NCBI GenBank assembly: GCA_008000375.1
Contig: SMOI01000234.1
Location: 12,967 to 50,772 of the forward strand
Length of the DNA: 37,806 bases
Reading direction: 5' to 3'
Origin: Poteriospumella lacustris
Lineage: Eukaryota > Sar > Chrysophyceae > Chromulinales > Dinobryaceae
Shown: positions 1-9,795 of the stretch, piece by piece
How positions within the stretch are numbered: the first letter of the stretch is position 1
How the letters are laid out: each line of letters opens with the position of its first letter
The notes under the pieces: model-generated
The model's database searches: none
What the model was told of the DNA's origin: nothing
What the model saw: the letters and a program-made list of their open reading frames with translations, nothing else
Translations under genes and position numbers: made by a program

Positions 1-159
1 GCCAAGTCATTGGTCGGTCGACCATTGATTTTTCGCTGATTGCGATCAGCTTCTCAGTGGAATCTCTGCGTGAGTTCCACAACCTTGTGACTGTTGTGGA
101 TGTCTGATCGAACTGAAGGAGGGAGAGATCTTATCGCCGACTGAAGTGAGACACGGAAA

Positions 160-1359
160 ATGGAAACGGAGCAGACCATTGCGGTGGTTTTAATCACTTC
201 CCCATGCCCAAGTATGCCATCCACAGCATTGATCGACTCAACTCTTAACAGTATGGATTGTTTGAGCGGCATTCACCGATACATTAAACAAACTTTCATT
301 CTGATGGATGGCTACAAAACAGCCACCGAGAACCGGTTCAAAAAGGGGCGGATCAGTGACTCTGAAGTAATAAGATATGACGAATATGAATCTAATCTCC
401 GAACCTCTTACGGATCAAGACCCAATCACTTTGTTCACAGAAGTCCACAGCATTTGGGATTTGCAATGATGGTGAAATGGGGTTTGGAGCTGTGCAACAC
501 AAAATTCGCATTATTGCTGCAGCATGACCGAACCTTTTGCTTCCCTTTCCACAGGATTGACGCCGTCCTGCAAACTTTCGATGACGTCCCACATGTTCGT
601 TATGTAGGTTTTCCTACCAACAACAGTCACAAGCATGATTTGCTGCTTCGGTCAACTTACAAAGTTGAGTTCTTAACGGAACGAGAAAAGCTTGTCATAG
701 ACAGCGATTTGGCTCTGCAGCCGTTGATATTTTGGTTTGACTCGCAGCATATCGCTCATGTACAGCGTTATTTGGAAATATTTGAGCCGTATCGACATTT
801 CCCACCGCATTTGAAGGCAATGACTCAGAAGGTGCAGATGAACGCCATGGTGCTGCGTCGAGGCGATTTCATCGAGGATCGATTCGGTCAGGCACAAAGA
901 AACCTTTTCGCTCACTTTCAAAAGGAGGGCCAGAGTCCTGAAGACATTTGCTCTCTCTTTCGATGGTTTGGATCGTTCTTGTGTTGGCAGCTTGAAGACT
1001 GTACAAGAGATATCGAAGGGCCCGCCGCCCACGTGATGGTCAGCCACATGCACGGGCGGTCCCTGGACCTTGAATTTCTCGATTCAATAGCTGCGAAGTT
1101 TGGTTTCAACCGCGTGGCGAGCCATCATCGAAGGCGATTGATGGAATCCACTGCTAATGATGAAGATCAGACTGCAGACACGATTGGCTTCACTCAGCGT
1201 CGGGAAGAGAGACGGAGACAACAACTAGAAATCGTGCGATCTCTTGTGGATGAAGCAGGTGATATAAAAGAAAACTCGGAAGCCCTTGAAGAGGCAATGC
1301 AATTCCTGTCGTTCAACACAGAAGACACCGGTTACCGTGAAAATGATGTGAACAGTTGA
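160..1359 (+). CDS. Glycosyltransferase (GT2-like) family protein, 399 aa
   Basis: Single-exon ORF starting at the ATG at 160. The N-terminus (VVLITSPCPSMPSTALIDS, about residues 9-27) and the later segment FALLLQHDRTF (about residues 116-126) resemble the first strand and the metal- or substrate-binding strand of a GT-A-like fold. This combination occurs in uncharacterised GT2-like proteins of algae and other protists. After about residue 330 the protein is polar and helical (QRREERRRQQLEIVRSL), probably a coiled tail. No signal peptide or membrane segment is visible, so a cytosolic or peripheral location is inferred. The donor and acceptor sugars cannot be told. It converges on the sulfotransferase gene downstream, with 152 bp between the stop codons. 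Coding is confident; the family call is moderate because it rests on motif resemblance only. Confidence 0.7.
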   Translation: METEQTIAVVLITSPCPSMPSTALIDSTLNSMDCLSGIHRYIKQTFILMDGYKTATENRFKKGRISDSEVIRYDEYESNLRTSYGSRPNHFVHRSPQHLGFAMMVKWGLELCNTKFALLLQHDRTFCFPFHRIDAVLQTFDDVPHVRYVGFPTNNSHKHDLLLRSTYKVEFLTEREKLVIDSDLALQPLIFWFDSQHIAHVQRYLEIFEPYRHFPPHLKAMTQKVQMNAMVLRRGDFIEDRFGQAQRNLFAHFQKEGQSPEDICSLFRWFGSFLCWQLEDCTRDIEGPAAHVMVSHMHGRSLDLEFLDSIAAKFGFNRVASHHRRRLMESTANDEDQTADTIGFTQRREERRRQQLEIVRSLVDEAGDIKENSEALEEAMQFLSFNTEDTGYRENDVNS

Positions 1360-1511
1360 GAGTCAGTGGGGAATGAAATAAGTTTGTATTCTAATCGCGG
1401 AGGGGGGGCGGGAAGACCTGTCTCAAACAATCTAAACCCGAACCTATGTCGCTTATTCGGGAAACGGTAGCATCTCACTTCAACGATACGATGGTTGGAG
1501 CTGAGGAGAGC

Positions 1512-2654
1512 TCACGAGCAGCGCTTAACTTCGAATGGGGCTCGCTCCTTCCAGTATTGTTGCACAGTGTCGATTTTCCATAGCCGGTACTTGTGCAGCT
1601 TGTCGCACAAACCCTCCAAGATGATTGTATATAGTTGAATGTCGAACTCATTTTGCTTGTGTAACTGCTTTGAGAACTCCTTCATGGCCATCTTCTTGAA
1701 AATCTTGTATTCTGGATTGCTGTTCGTTCGCACATTAAACGACCCCACTGTTACATTACCAAAAGTTGTATTTGCCACCACTGCAGGAGCTGAGAGAGTC
1801 AATGCTCTAGAACCAAAGCCAGAACTCGCACCGACTGAAGAGGACGTTAGATTCGACGGCAATCTCAAAGTGGCTGGCGGGGATGACTCTTCGCTGACGG
1901 CGAATTCCGCCAAAACTGGTCGCAACTTGCGAAAACGATAATGCAACAAAAGCAAGGACAACTCCCACATCTCTGTGACACCAACGAAATTGAGAAGCGA
2001 CAGATTTTCCTTCGCTTTTTCCAATGAATGTTTGCATGTTTCAGCTGACCTACAGGTCGTCGCCTTCGCATAGGCAAAGTCGCCATTGAGCATTTTCACG
2101 AGGACGTTTCGAAATCTGCGGTCAACAAGATACAATTTGAAGCAGTCGAGTCGAGAATGCGCTGGATCTCGTGTGCAGTCACTGTTGTGATGCATACCAG
2201 GATAAAAAAATGCAGATAGGGATCGTGAAGTTGGCTCTCTAACGACGGATATGGATGGAATCGTCCTGTTTCGAAACGCCCTCATATCAACACTGTGTCC
2301 AATGCAACCGACGACTTTCTTTTGTTTAATGCACTCTGCAAGCTCTGGGCTGGGACATGTCCCAGCGGGTTCTCCGGGAAACTTGCAACACGGACCTGGT
2401 GGGTTGCAACCAACCATTCGTCGAGCAACTATTGACAAGGATGTTGACGAAGCCTTCGGGACACGAATAATCTGAAGTTTTGGCAATTGAAATTCTTGCT
2501 GAAGGTCTTTTGTTGTCTGGTTGTAGCGACTCAACGCCAAGTCGTAAAAGGAGTAAGCGTATGAAGATTTTGGAGTGGAGTTCCTTGTCGCTTCTTCGGC
2601 CAGCGATCGCGTTCCGAGAAGCAGACAAATGGCGGAGAAAATGAGTAGCAGCAT
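1512..2654 (-). CDS. Golgi-type sulfotransferase (P-loop, PAPS-dependent), 380 aa
   Basis: Likely type II membrane sulfotransferase, transferring sulfate from PAPS to a glycan in the Golgi. With the start at 2654 the protein begins MLLLIFSAICLLLGTRSLAE, a signal-anchor. The 5'-phosphosulfate loop is RVPKASSTSL (about residues 64-73) and the 3'-phosphate strand is SVVREPTSRSLSAFFYPG (about residues 136-153); together they define the superfamily. A Cys-rich stretch (GCNPPGPCCKFPGEPAGTC) lies between them, as in secretory members. The frame stays open upstream with another ATG at 2888 (458 aa), but that start would bury the hydrophobic leader and overlap the divergent EGF gene, so 2654 is preferred. 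The acceptor is unknown. An intron between an upstream exon and 2654 cannot be excluded. Confidence 0.72.
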   Translation of the reverse strand: MLLLIFSAICLLLGTRSLAEEATRNSTPKSSYAYSFYDLALSRYNQTTKDLQQEFQLPKLQIIRVPKASSTSLSIVARRMVGCNPPGPCCKFPGEPAGTCPSPELAECIKQKKVVGCIGHSVDMRAFRNRTIPSISVVREPTSRSLSAFFYPGMHHNSDCTRDPAHSRLDCFKLYLVDRRFRNVLVKMLNGDFAYAKATTCRSAETCKHSLEKAKENLSLLNFVGVTEMWELSLLLLHYRFRKLRPVLAEFAVSEESSPPATLRLPSNLTSSSVGASSGFGSRALTLSAPAVVANTTFGNVTVGSFNVRTNSNPEYKIFKKMAMKEFSKQLHKQNEFDIQLYTIILEGLCDKLHKYRLWKIDTVQQYWKERAPFEVKRCS

Positions 2655-2960
2655 TTCGAAGGAGTCACCAATGAAATACCGAAAGCAGATTCTGATGTTA
2701 GTTTGTGGATAGCTTTGTCTTCGCGTTTTACCAACCTGTTTGACGATTCTTTTGTTGCGTGTTGTGTGTGGTCCACTGACTTCGGCGGTTTCGTTTCCTG
2801 CCACCGTGACTGACATGCTGAGCGGAGGGAAAACAAAAATGCAGTATACCATACCCAATACCAAATGACAGACTACATTTGGCTTCAATCAACTTCCATC
2901 AACTGCCCTGCATTCGATTCGATTTCCATCCAAACTCATCTTGTCCGGATATCTTCGAGA
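2655..2960. promoter_or_regulatory. Head-to-head promoter region between sulfotransferase and EGF genes
   Basis: About 300 bp between the preferred start codons of two divergent genes for a Golgi enzyme and a secreted protein. Both frames extend openly into it: the minus frame has an ATG at 2888 and the plus frame has an ATG at 2865. The true 5' ends could therefore overlap by up to 24 bp. No TATA box or other clear core element was recognised. Confidence 0.4.
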
Positions 2961-3884
2961 ATGATCCCCCGCCAATCGTGGCATACGATCCATGTGATTT
3001 TTTGTATATTTCTGGTTTCACTTTCCTTTGATACGATTGATAGTTCCTGTGCACAATTGGGCAACTGCAACGGACACGGGCGTTGTCAAAGGAACAGCAC
3101 ATGTAGTTGCTTCGAGGGATGGGGAAGTTCCACAGATTTCTCGACTGTCAAGTCAGCCGACTGCTCGACACGAATATGTCCAGCAGATCTTGCGTGGGCA
3201 GGGCTTGCTGACTATTCTGGAGATGTCCACATCAAAGCGGAGTGCTCAAATGCTGGAGTCTGCAATAGAGAAACAGGAATGTGTGAATGCTTCCCTGGCT
3301 ATACCGGTCATGCTTGTCAGCGAAAAGGTTGTATCAATGATTGCTCTGGTCACGGACGCTGCGTTTCGAAACAACTAGCCGCGAGAATGTCCGGTGCACT
3401 TCCTGTGAACCGTGACACGAAGTACGGAGAAAAGAGGGCCAATGCGAGTGTTGCTTGGGATGCGCAAGCAGAGTACTTGTGCATCTGCGACTCGTCCTGG
3501 GTGGTTGGCTCAGATAGGGAGCAACGTTCTGACTCCGAGTGGTTTGGTCCGGATTGTTCATTGCGACATTGTCCTTCTGCAAATAATCCAGTGACATTGA
3601 CCACCGATGAAACGAGTTGCTGGAACCAAACGCTCCCCCTTAACGCACTGTATCCTGGGCGAGAAGGAAGCATATGTCAAGTTGATTGCGCTGGCCAAGG
3701 AATCTGCGATTACACCACGGGTACTTGTGCCTGCTTTCAAGGGTTCATTGGAGCTGATTGCGGTCGTCGCGTTGACTATGAGGAAGTTATTGTCCCTGAA
3801 ACGATCGTGGACACTGATGACTACTACTACTCGCCTCCACCGAATGATGACGACTTTCCTCTGAAGAACGTCCTAATGACCTAG
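2961..3884 (+). CDS. Secreted EGF-like repeat protein, 307 aa
   Basis: Extracellular or cell-surface Cys-rich protein. From the ATG at 2961 the protein has a signal peptide (WHTIHVIFCIFLVSLSF, ending near SSCAQ). Then come EGF-like units: GNCNGHGRCQRNSTCSCFEG, CSNAGVCNRETGMCECFPGY and NDCSGHGRC, a degenerate unit ending LCICDSSW, and a last unit around DCAGQGICDYTTGTCACFQG. Between units stand the linkers DCSTRICP and DCSLRHCP, a C-x-x-R-x-C-P pattern common in EGF proteins of stramenopiles and other protists. The tail is acidic and Tyr-rich (DTDDYYYSPPPNDDD) with no transmembrane helix or obvious GPI signal. An in-frame ATG at 2865 would add 32 residues ahead of the signal peptide, so 2961 is preferred. 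Ligand and role are unknown; adhesion or a cell-coat role is possible. Confidence 0.75.
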   Translation: MIPRQSWHTIHVIFCIFLVSLSFDTIDSSCAQLGNCNGHGRCQRNSTCSCFEGWGSSTDFSTVKSADCSTRICPADLAWAGLADYSGDVHIKAECSNAGVCNRETGMCECFPGYTGHACQRKGCINDCSGHGRCVSKQLAARMSGALPVNRDTKYGEKRANASVAWDAQAEYLCICDSSWVVGSDREQRSDSEWFGPDCSLRHCPSANNPVTLTTDETSCWNQTLPLNALYPGREGSICQVDCAGQGICDYTTGTCACFQGFIGADCGRRVDYEEVIVPETIVDTDDYYYSPPPNDDDFPLKNVLMT

Positions 3885-4075
3885 TTGCTGACCTGTCCTT
3901 TTACACGCCAATAGCCATCACATTTGTACAGGAAACAATGGTGAATAGTCACAAACACACGTACGAGTTGAGTTGACACAGGAAAATTTGTAGTTAGGCA
4001 GTTTTGGTCGTAAATTGCGATGATGAAACGCAGCGTCGGGGCCCTCTATTCGCGTCGGAACGAACAAGTGACCGC

Positions 4076-6136
4076 TTAGGCAGTTTGAGGCTTGTGATTG
4101 CGAAGCACTTGGAGAGCTTCATTGATCTTGGCAGTCAACGCCTCGGGCGACTCGATCAAGTTCAACAACTCACCGTTGTCCATCTCGAGCAACATACCGG
4201 TGATCTTACCGGCTTGCTCAGGTTGATGGTGGTGGATAAGGGGATACAACTTCTCACCGATCATGTTCTTCTGAAGTTGAGGATCGGCGGTGGCAAGCAA
4301 AGCGGCAGAGAAGTCCATCTTTTGCTGAGGAACAGGAGGAACAGGCAAAGGCATTCCACCGGCCATCATTTCAGGCATTGGCGGGATTTGACCATTTTGG
4401 TTGCGAGCCTGGGCGGTGAACTTCACACCGGTGGCAGGTCCACGCGGAACTTGCTGAGGGAACTGTCCCATCATTGGCTGAGGAGGGAACTGTCCAGCAA
4501 TGGGAGGCTGGCCATACATAGGTCTGGGTTGACCAGGCATAGGTCCGGGACCGCGGGGTTGCATCGGCATGTTCGGCATAGGCGCACCACCTTGAGGACC
4601 AGGACGACGGTTGTTCATGTTCGGGCCAGCACCGGCAGGGAAACCAGGTTGCATAGGAGGGAACGCTGCATTATTTCCACCGGGTCCGCGAGGCTTGCCG
4701 CCCTGCATGTACGGCGAAGGAAAGTAGTTGGGTCCGCGGTTGAAGCCGGGTCTAGGAGCACCGCCAGCGGGGCCTCGGCCGGGGAACATGGGCATACCAC
4801 GAGGATTGTTGAAGCCTTGTTGACCAGGAACGTACATTCCCATGAAAGGCATCGGAGGAACACCAGCAGGAACTCCACCAGGGCCGAAGGCACGCATGTT
4901 CGGGGGTGCGTAGTTAGCAGCGAACTGAGCGCGGCGCTGATCCTTCTTCTGGTAGTAGGTGACGTAAAGAGGCTTGCCAGCCAAAGGCTTGTTGTTCATC
5001 TCATTCACTGCCTTAGTTGCTTCGTCTTGAGATTCGAAGCAAACGAAACCGAATCCACGGCTGGTGATATTGTCGTTCTTGTCACGCATGATCTTCGCCG
5101 AGGTGATTTTTCCGAACGCAGCGAAAGCCTCACGGAACATGTCGTCAGTGACGGTGTCCGCGATGTTCTTCACATACAAGTTCTTTCCCTGGGACTTGTT
5201 GATGCGTTCAAGGTTGAACATTTCCTGCTTGGCGCGCAATTCACGAATACGCTCGCTCTTCTTCTGGGCGCGACCAGCGTAGATAGTGAATGATGCGCCA
5301 TCGAGCTCAACGACCTTGTTGTTGAGTTCGGCGACAGCCTTGGCAGCTGACTCGTGGCTGGTCAAGTTGACAAATCCAAAACCCTTCGATTTACCCTCAG
5401 CATCCTTGGAGATAACCGCCGATTGAATCTCACCGAAAGGAGCCAACAACTCTCTGATCTTCGCCTCGTCCCACGCGGTGGGGAACTGCTTCAAGTAGAT
5501 GTTGGTCCAGACCGATGGCGTAGCACGATCTTGCTTGCGAACAAAGGTGGTAACCTTAACCTCGGAATCCTCGATGATCATGCCGTCGAACTTCTGAATG
5601 GCGTCTTGGGCAGCCTCGGCGGTTTCGAAATGAACGTAGCCGTAACCCTTAGACTTGCCGGTTTCGTCGGTGACCACCTTGCAGGACAAGATGTTTCCGA
5701 AAACGGAGAAGGTATCGTACAATCCCTTGTTGTCGACAGTGGGTGCGAGGTTGCGGACGTAGATGTTGCCCAAGCCAGTCTTGCGGAGGCTGGGGTCACG
5801 CTGAGACCACATGATGCGGCAAGGCTTGTCGTTGATGTCAGTGAAGTTCATCGTGTCCAAGGCACGCTCAGCATCTTGAACGTTGTGGAAGTTGACGTAG
5901 GCGTAGCCCAAAGAGCGGCGAGTCATCGAATCGCGACACACACGAATGGAAGCGACAGGACCGACGCGGTTGAACATCTCAAACAAAACGCTCTACAACC
6001 CATACATTTGAGTTAGAACACTTCAAGAAACTGAAGACCGATCTCATTTTATTCTTACCTCAGAGACATCAGGGTGCAAATCTCCGACGTAGAGAGAAGC
6101 GGATTGAAAGGGGGTGATGGGTTGTGCAGGAATCAT
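4076..6136 (-). CDS. PABP: Cytoplasmic poly(A)-binding protein, 664 aa, two exons
   Basis: Binds mRNA poly(A) tails and links them to translation and deadenylation. Exon 1 is 6136-6059 (26 codons, MIPAQPITPFQSASLYVGDL...) and exon 2 is 5992-4076. The intron 6058-5993 (66 nt, GTAAGA...TAG) is phase 0 and splits RRM1 between RNP2 (LYVGDL) and RNP1 (LGYAYVNF). Four RRMs lie at about 14-90, 102-178, 192-270 and 297-373, with RNP1 motifs KGYGYVHF, KGFGFVNL and RGFGFVCF. A Pro/Gly/Met-rich linker (about 385-560) leads to a C-terminal MLLE domain carrying the signature KITGMLLEMDNGELL, which docks PAM2 peptides. Length and order match canonical PABPC. The 5' leader is full of A-tracts, which suggests autoregulation. 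Very confident. Confidence 0.97.
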
Positions 6137-6240
6137 CTTTTTTTATTGCAAAGTTTTTTTTCGCGATTTTGTATTGTTTATGGGATTTTTCTTGTCAAAA
6201 GGCAACAATGGGAGGGTTGTTTGCCTTAAGAGTTTTTTTG
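6137..6240 (-). promoter_or_regulatory. A-rich 5' leader of the PABP mRNA (candidate autoregulatory site)
   Basis: Read on the minus strand, the 100 nt before the PABP start codon contain repeated oligo(A) tracts of 4-8 nt, the nearest ending about two bases before the ATG. The plus strand shows these as T-runs near 6138-6143, 6154-6161, 6186-6190 and 6232-6239. In animals an A-rich element in the PABP 5' UTR is bound by PABP itself to repress translation. The same function here is inferred from composition and position. Confidence 0.5.
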
Positions 6241-6646
6241 CCGACCTAACTACAAATAAACCTTAGTTTGTGGTGCTCTCTCAGAGGAGCGGCAAGAGGA
6301 AATTCGATTTGCATTGCTCCGATCAACGCCTTTGGGACACCGCCTCTGTCGTGCCGACTGCCGTCCACCAGTTCGTATGTCTCAAATTGGGGGTCGAAAT
6401 TCGTATATATGAAAGTTTGGAAATATCGGTATTTAGGCCTGTGGAGGTTTCATTTTCGACCGCTCGGTGGGAGAACACCGCACAGCCGAACGGGAACTGG
6501 CGAAGTTGCGTCCATCCACTGTCGGTACGGTGAAATCGTCACAACTTACTTCATGGCTCACAATTTGTCAGCTCTTTCAGCCTGCAGAGCAACATCATAC
6601 AGAGTCGAACATTTTGTGGTAGTTTTGCGCAATTTCAACGAGCCAG
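6241..6646. other. Divergent intergenic region between PABP and HMBS
   Basis: No convincing coding. Short ORFs on the plus strand (6268-6717) lack conserved motifs and run out of frame into HMBS. A TATA-like stretch (cgtatatatg) lies near 6402-6411, about 240 bp before the HMBS start. This is probably a shared promoter. Confidence 0.35.
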
Positions 6647-7778
6647 ATGGAGCGAGCACTGGTTCTTCTGGTGGTCGGACTTGGTTTCGCTGTCTCAATG
6701 AAAATGACTCTGGATAAACCGTTGTTGACGATCGGAACCCGTGGCTCTCCTCTTGCCCTTGCTCAAGCATTTGAAACAAAGAGACTGCTAAGTGAATCTT
6801 TTCAAGAATTAGCCGATGATGGAGCAATTGCAATTAAAAAGATCATGACCAAGGTACACACTGACCTTCAATCCATGTCAATCATAAATCAATGCAAACT
6901 TATCAGATTGTGAACAGGGAGATAGTATTTTGAACCAGGCACTCTCCGAGATTGGCGGGAAGGGGCTTTTCACCAAAGAATTAGACATCGCGTTGTTAGA
7001 AAACGAAGTGGATATTTGTGTCCATTCCATGAAGGATGTCCCGACGTGGATTGTAGAAGGCACCGTATTGCCTTGCAATTTGCCTCGCGAGGAGACGAAT
7101 GATGTGTTCATTAGCCGAAAGTACAAAAGTATTGAGGAGCTTCCGGACGGTGCTTTGATCGGTTCTGCGTCGTTGCGGCGCCAAGCGCAATTGATGGCAA
7201 TAAACCCCACACTTAAGGTTGTCAACTTTCGAGGAAATGTCCAGACGCGTCTCAAGAAAATAGAGAATGGAGACGTTGAAGCGACGTTGTTGGCATTAGC
7301 GGGACTGAAGCGGCTGGGAATGGCTGATGAAATTTCAGGCTCCGAAGTTCTGTCGTGGTCGCGAATGCTCCCCGCAGTAGCTCAAGGTGCGATCGGAATC
7401 CAATGCCGAAGCGACGATTCTGCGGCATTGCGATACATTTCTCAACTTAATCACATTCCAACGAAGGTGGCGGTTGACTGCGAGCGATCTTTTCTGATGG
7501 GTTTGGATGGAAACTGTCGGACTCCTATCGCAGGCCAAGCAGTTGTCGTAGACGGGAAAATCCGTTTCGAAGGATTCATTGCGAAGCCAGACGGGACTGA
7601 TGCTCTGCGAGTTCATCGTGAAGGAAGCGCGGACGATGCAGAAGCTATTGGATTAGACGCAGCAACTGAAATTCGTTCTGTAGCTGGGAACCGGTTCGTA
7701 GAATATCAGCAGGCAGTTGAAGCTGCGCAGACTGCCGCCCGGGTCACCTCTGGATGGGCGGCTGGAGTAAAACTCTGA
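6647..7778 (+). CDS. HMBS: Hydroxymethylbilane synthase (porphobilinogen deaminase), 355 aa, two exons
   Basis: Heme or tetrapyrrole pathway enzyme that joins four porphobilinogen molecules into hydroxymethylbilane. Exon 1 is 6647-6853 and exon 2 is 6918-7778. The 64-nt intron (GTACAC...ACAG, 6854-6917) is phase 0 and restores the conserved run KKIMTK-GDSILNQALSEI. Family motifs present are TIGTRGSPLALAQA, GGKGLFTKELD, HSMKDVPT (catalytic Asp), GSASLRRQAQ, NFRGNVQTRLKK and the dipyrromethane-cofactor Cys loop LDGNCRTPIAG. The N-terminus before the enzyme core is hydrophobic (RALVLLVVGLGFAVS), like a signal peptide or the first half of a plastid leader. Starting at Met18 or Met20 would instead give a leaderless cytosolic enzyme. 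Function is very confident; compartment is open. Confidence 0.96.
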
Positions 7779-7905
7779 AACAAACACTTGCGAACTCATT
7801 TTTAAGGCAATATCAATCCCCTCATCGTTTGTTTACGACATAACCGCTCCAGGTCGGTGCGAAGGACCTCGGTGTACAATGTGTACGCGGATCTTTACAT
7901 CTGAT

Positions 7906-8672
7906 CTACAAGTCGTCGTCCATGTCTTTGTCCCAGCCCTACTCACCATACAGAGTCAGAACGGTCCCCCAAAATGATAGCAGACTCTTACCTCTGAAAC
8001 CTGTTTGCGTTGACTCTTCGCGGGGGCCGATTCTGCTGAGAGGGGTCGCTTTTTGCCAATAATGTGAGTGGAAGGATTGGATTTGCTGCGGTGAATGATT
8101 GAGTTGTTGGCGGTTATACTGGACACATCAGATCCAACCGAACGCTCTTCCAGTGGAATGGCCGATGAAGGGTTTCCTGGGCCTCCTAACGGTAGTGTAG
8201 AAGCGTTCTTAAGCAATGAAGCAGCTTTTGATCCGTCTCGCTTCGATTTCGCAACGGCGTTGAAGAGGGCAACAACTGAGGGCAAACGACCATGTCAACG
8301 TTGGCGCGACCGACCATGAGCGTTCAATACTTACCGCCTTTCGTGGCGAGCCGCCTGAGCTGGCGTTCGAAGTCAACATTTACTGCGTTCGTTGATGGAA
8401 TTTTGCTTTCGATTTTTCGTCTGTTTTCGAGTTTCTTGAGAACCAACTCCTTCTTTAGTCGCTTCTTTTCTTCGAGTTGCTTCATCGTAGCTGTCTTTCG
8501 TCCAGCTAAGATCGGGACCTATAAAATGATTCAGCACGTTCATTTCTTTTACCACGCGTATTTGAAATGCAATTGACAGAGAGCTTACGCCGGATGTGCT
8601 TTGACCGAGAAGGTCGCTGATGACGGAGGACATCTTTTGCGCCTTGTTCGATTGCTTTTCAGTGGACGACAT
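7906..8672 (-). CDS. RRP15: RRP15-like ribosome biogenesis protein, 194 aa, four exons
   Basis: Nucleolar factor for 60S pre-rRNA processing. Spliced model: 8672-8589, 8518-8335, 8275-7992 and 7938-7906, with introns of 70, 59 and 53 nt (all GT-AG with good donors: GTAAGC, GTAAGT, GTAAGA). The joined protein starts MSSTEKQSNKAQKMSSVISD and continues across intron 1 into SGVPILAGRKTATMKQLEEK. It shows the family hallmark across intron 2, FERQLRRLATKGVVALFNAV, with the second Val codon split by the intron. The last exon adds only GWDKDMDDDL, matching the W-D...DD tail of the family. The middle (about residues 100-180) is Ser/Pro/Lys-rich and divergent. Converges on HMBS, with 127 bp between the stops. 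The recovered motif crossing two introns makes the model strong. Confidence 0.88.
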
Positions 8673-8880
8673 GTTACGAGGATGAGCTGCGGAGCGTTCG
8701 TAGGGGTAAAGGTGACTCAATACTATTGGATGTGGATTTATCTCAAATCGGAATAGGTCGGCGAAGGTCCCCGTCGCTCTCCGTTCGACGCCGCCGTTGG
8801 TTGGAGGTCGAAAGGTCGCTATCTTTAGCAACACCTTCGAAACAGATCTTAACTCCACGACGATTATGAAACTGGCACGA

Positions 8881-8881
<1 letters not shown>

Positions 8882-8960
<79 letters not shown>

Positions 8961-8961
8961 T
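8882..8961. repeat. GAC trinucleotide microsatellite, about 26 units
   Basis: Uninterrupted GAC/ACG repeat of about 80 bp, some 210 bp upstream of the RRP15 start codon. It is not in a convincing gene; on the minus strand one frame would read poly-Ser. The same triplet recurs as in-frame Asp codons in the giant gene and in the GT77-like tail. Confidence 0.95.
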
Positions 8962-9017
8962 CTCGGTTCGTCGGTTCGGGGTTCGGGGTCGCTCTTTGAT
9001 TGTGGTTTTATACAATT

Positions 9018-9073
9018 GTTTATGGTTTATGGTTTATGGTTTATGGTTTATGGTTTATGGTTTGTGGTTTATG
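9018..9073 (+). repeat. 7-bp minisatellite GTTTATG, 8 units
   Basis: Eight tandem heptamers; the seventh carries an A-to-G change (GTTTGTG). It resembles the length and T-rich/G composition of telomere repeats but is not a known telomere unit, and it is interstitial. Confidence 0.95.
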
Positions 9074-9795
9074 CTTTACACTCTTGGCTGGATTGGGTGC
9101 GAGGCGCGAGTTTGAGAACTTCCAATGCATAGATCGATGTGAGACAACTCAGCATTGCAGCTGTTCCGAATCGCTGTGATGAAGCTCTTTGCTTTCGCTC
9201 AGCAATCGCCATGATGAAGCGCCCTGAAGATGAGCATGTCGACGCAACTTGATCAATGTTGTGGGTGAAGCTCTGACATTTCCCGCGCCTATGCTTTGTA
9301 TATTTTTCTGTTTGTCAAGCTTGCGGTGTTGCTTTCTAGGCTTTGATTTCAACTGGGAAGTAGAGCGTCCACAGAGCTTTAGTCGTCTAAAATCCGCTAC
9401 TTTTTATGAGTTTTGCGTTGCGGTTCGATTCGCGCCACAGTTTGTTTCCTTTTGTCTGAACCACTGACTGATCCAACGGTGTTTATGATCTCTTGTTTCC
9501 GCTTTCATGGGGCAGCTAGTGCGACGGTCTTGTCCTCCGATGGCTACACCATGATGGATGCGACGGGTCTCTTCCACAACGGCGCCAGCTCAAGATTCTC
9601 AAGATTCTCAAGATTGAACGCACTTTCTGACAAGAGCTTCCAAAACGTTTGTTCGACAATTTCTCGCGGCTGATCGGCGTGAGATTCGTCAGTCATCTGG
9701 TGGAATGTAGTCGGGTCGTCCTTTCTTTGCGTCGTCCCATCCACAGCAATTATCTGTCGATAAAGGAAGTGTGGGATGAGGTGCGATGGAGAGTA

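Noticed and set aside
4004-5293. A 429-aa plus-strand open frame
   Set aside because: Antisense to PABP, whose identity is certain; His/Arg/Leu-rich nonsense.
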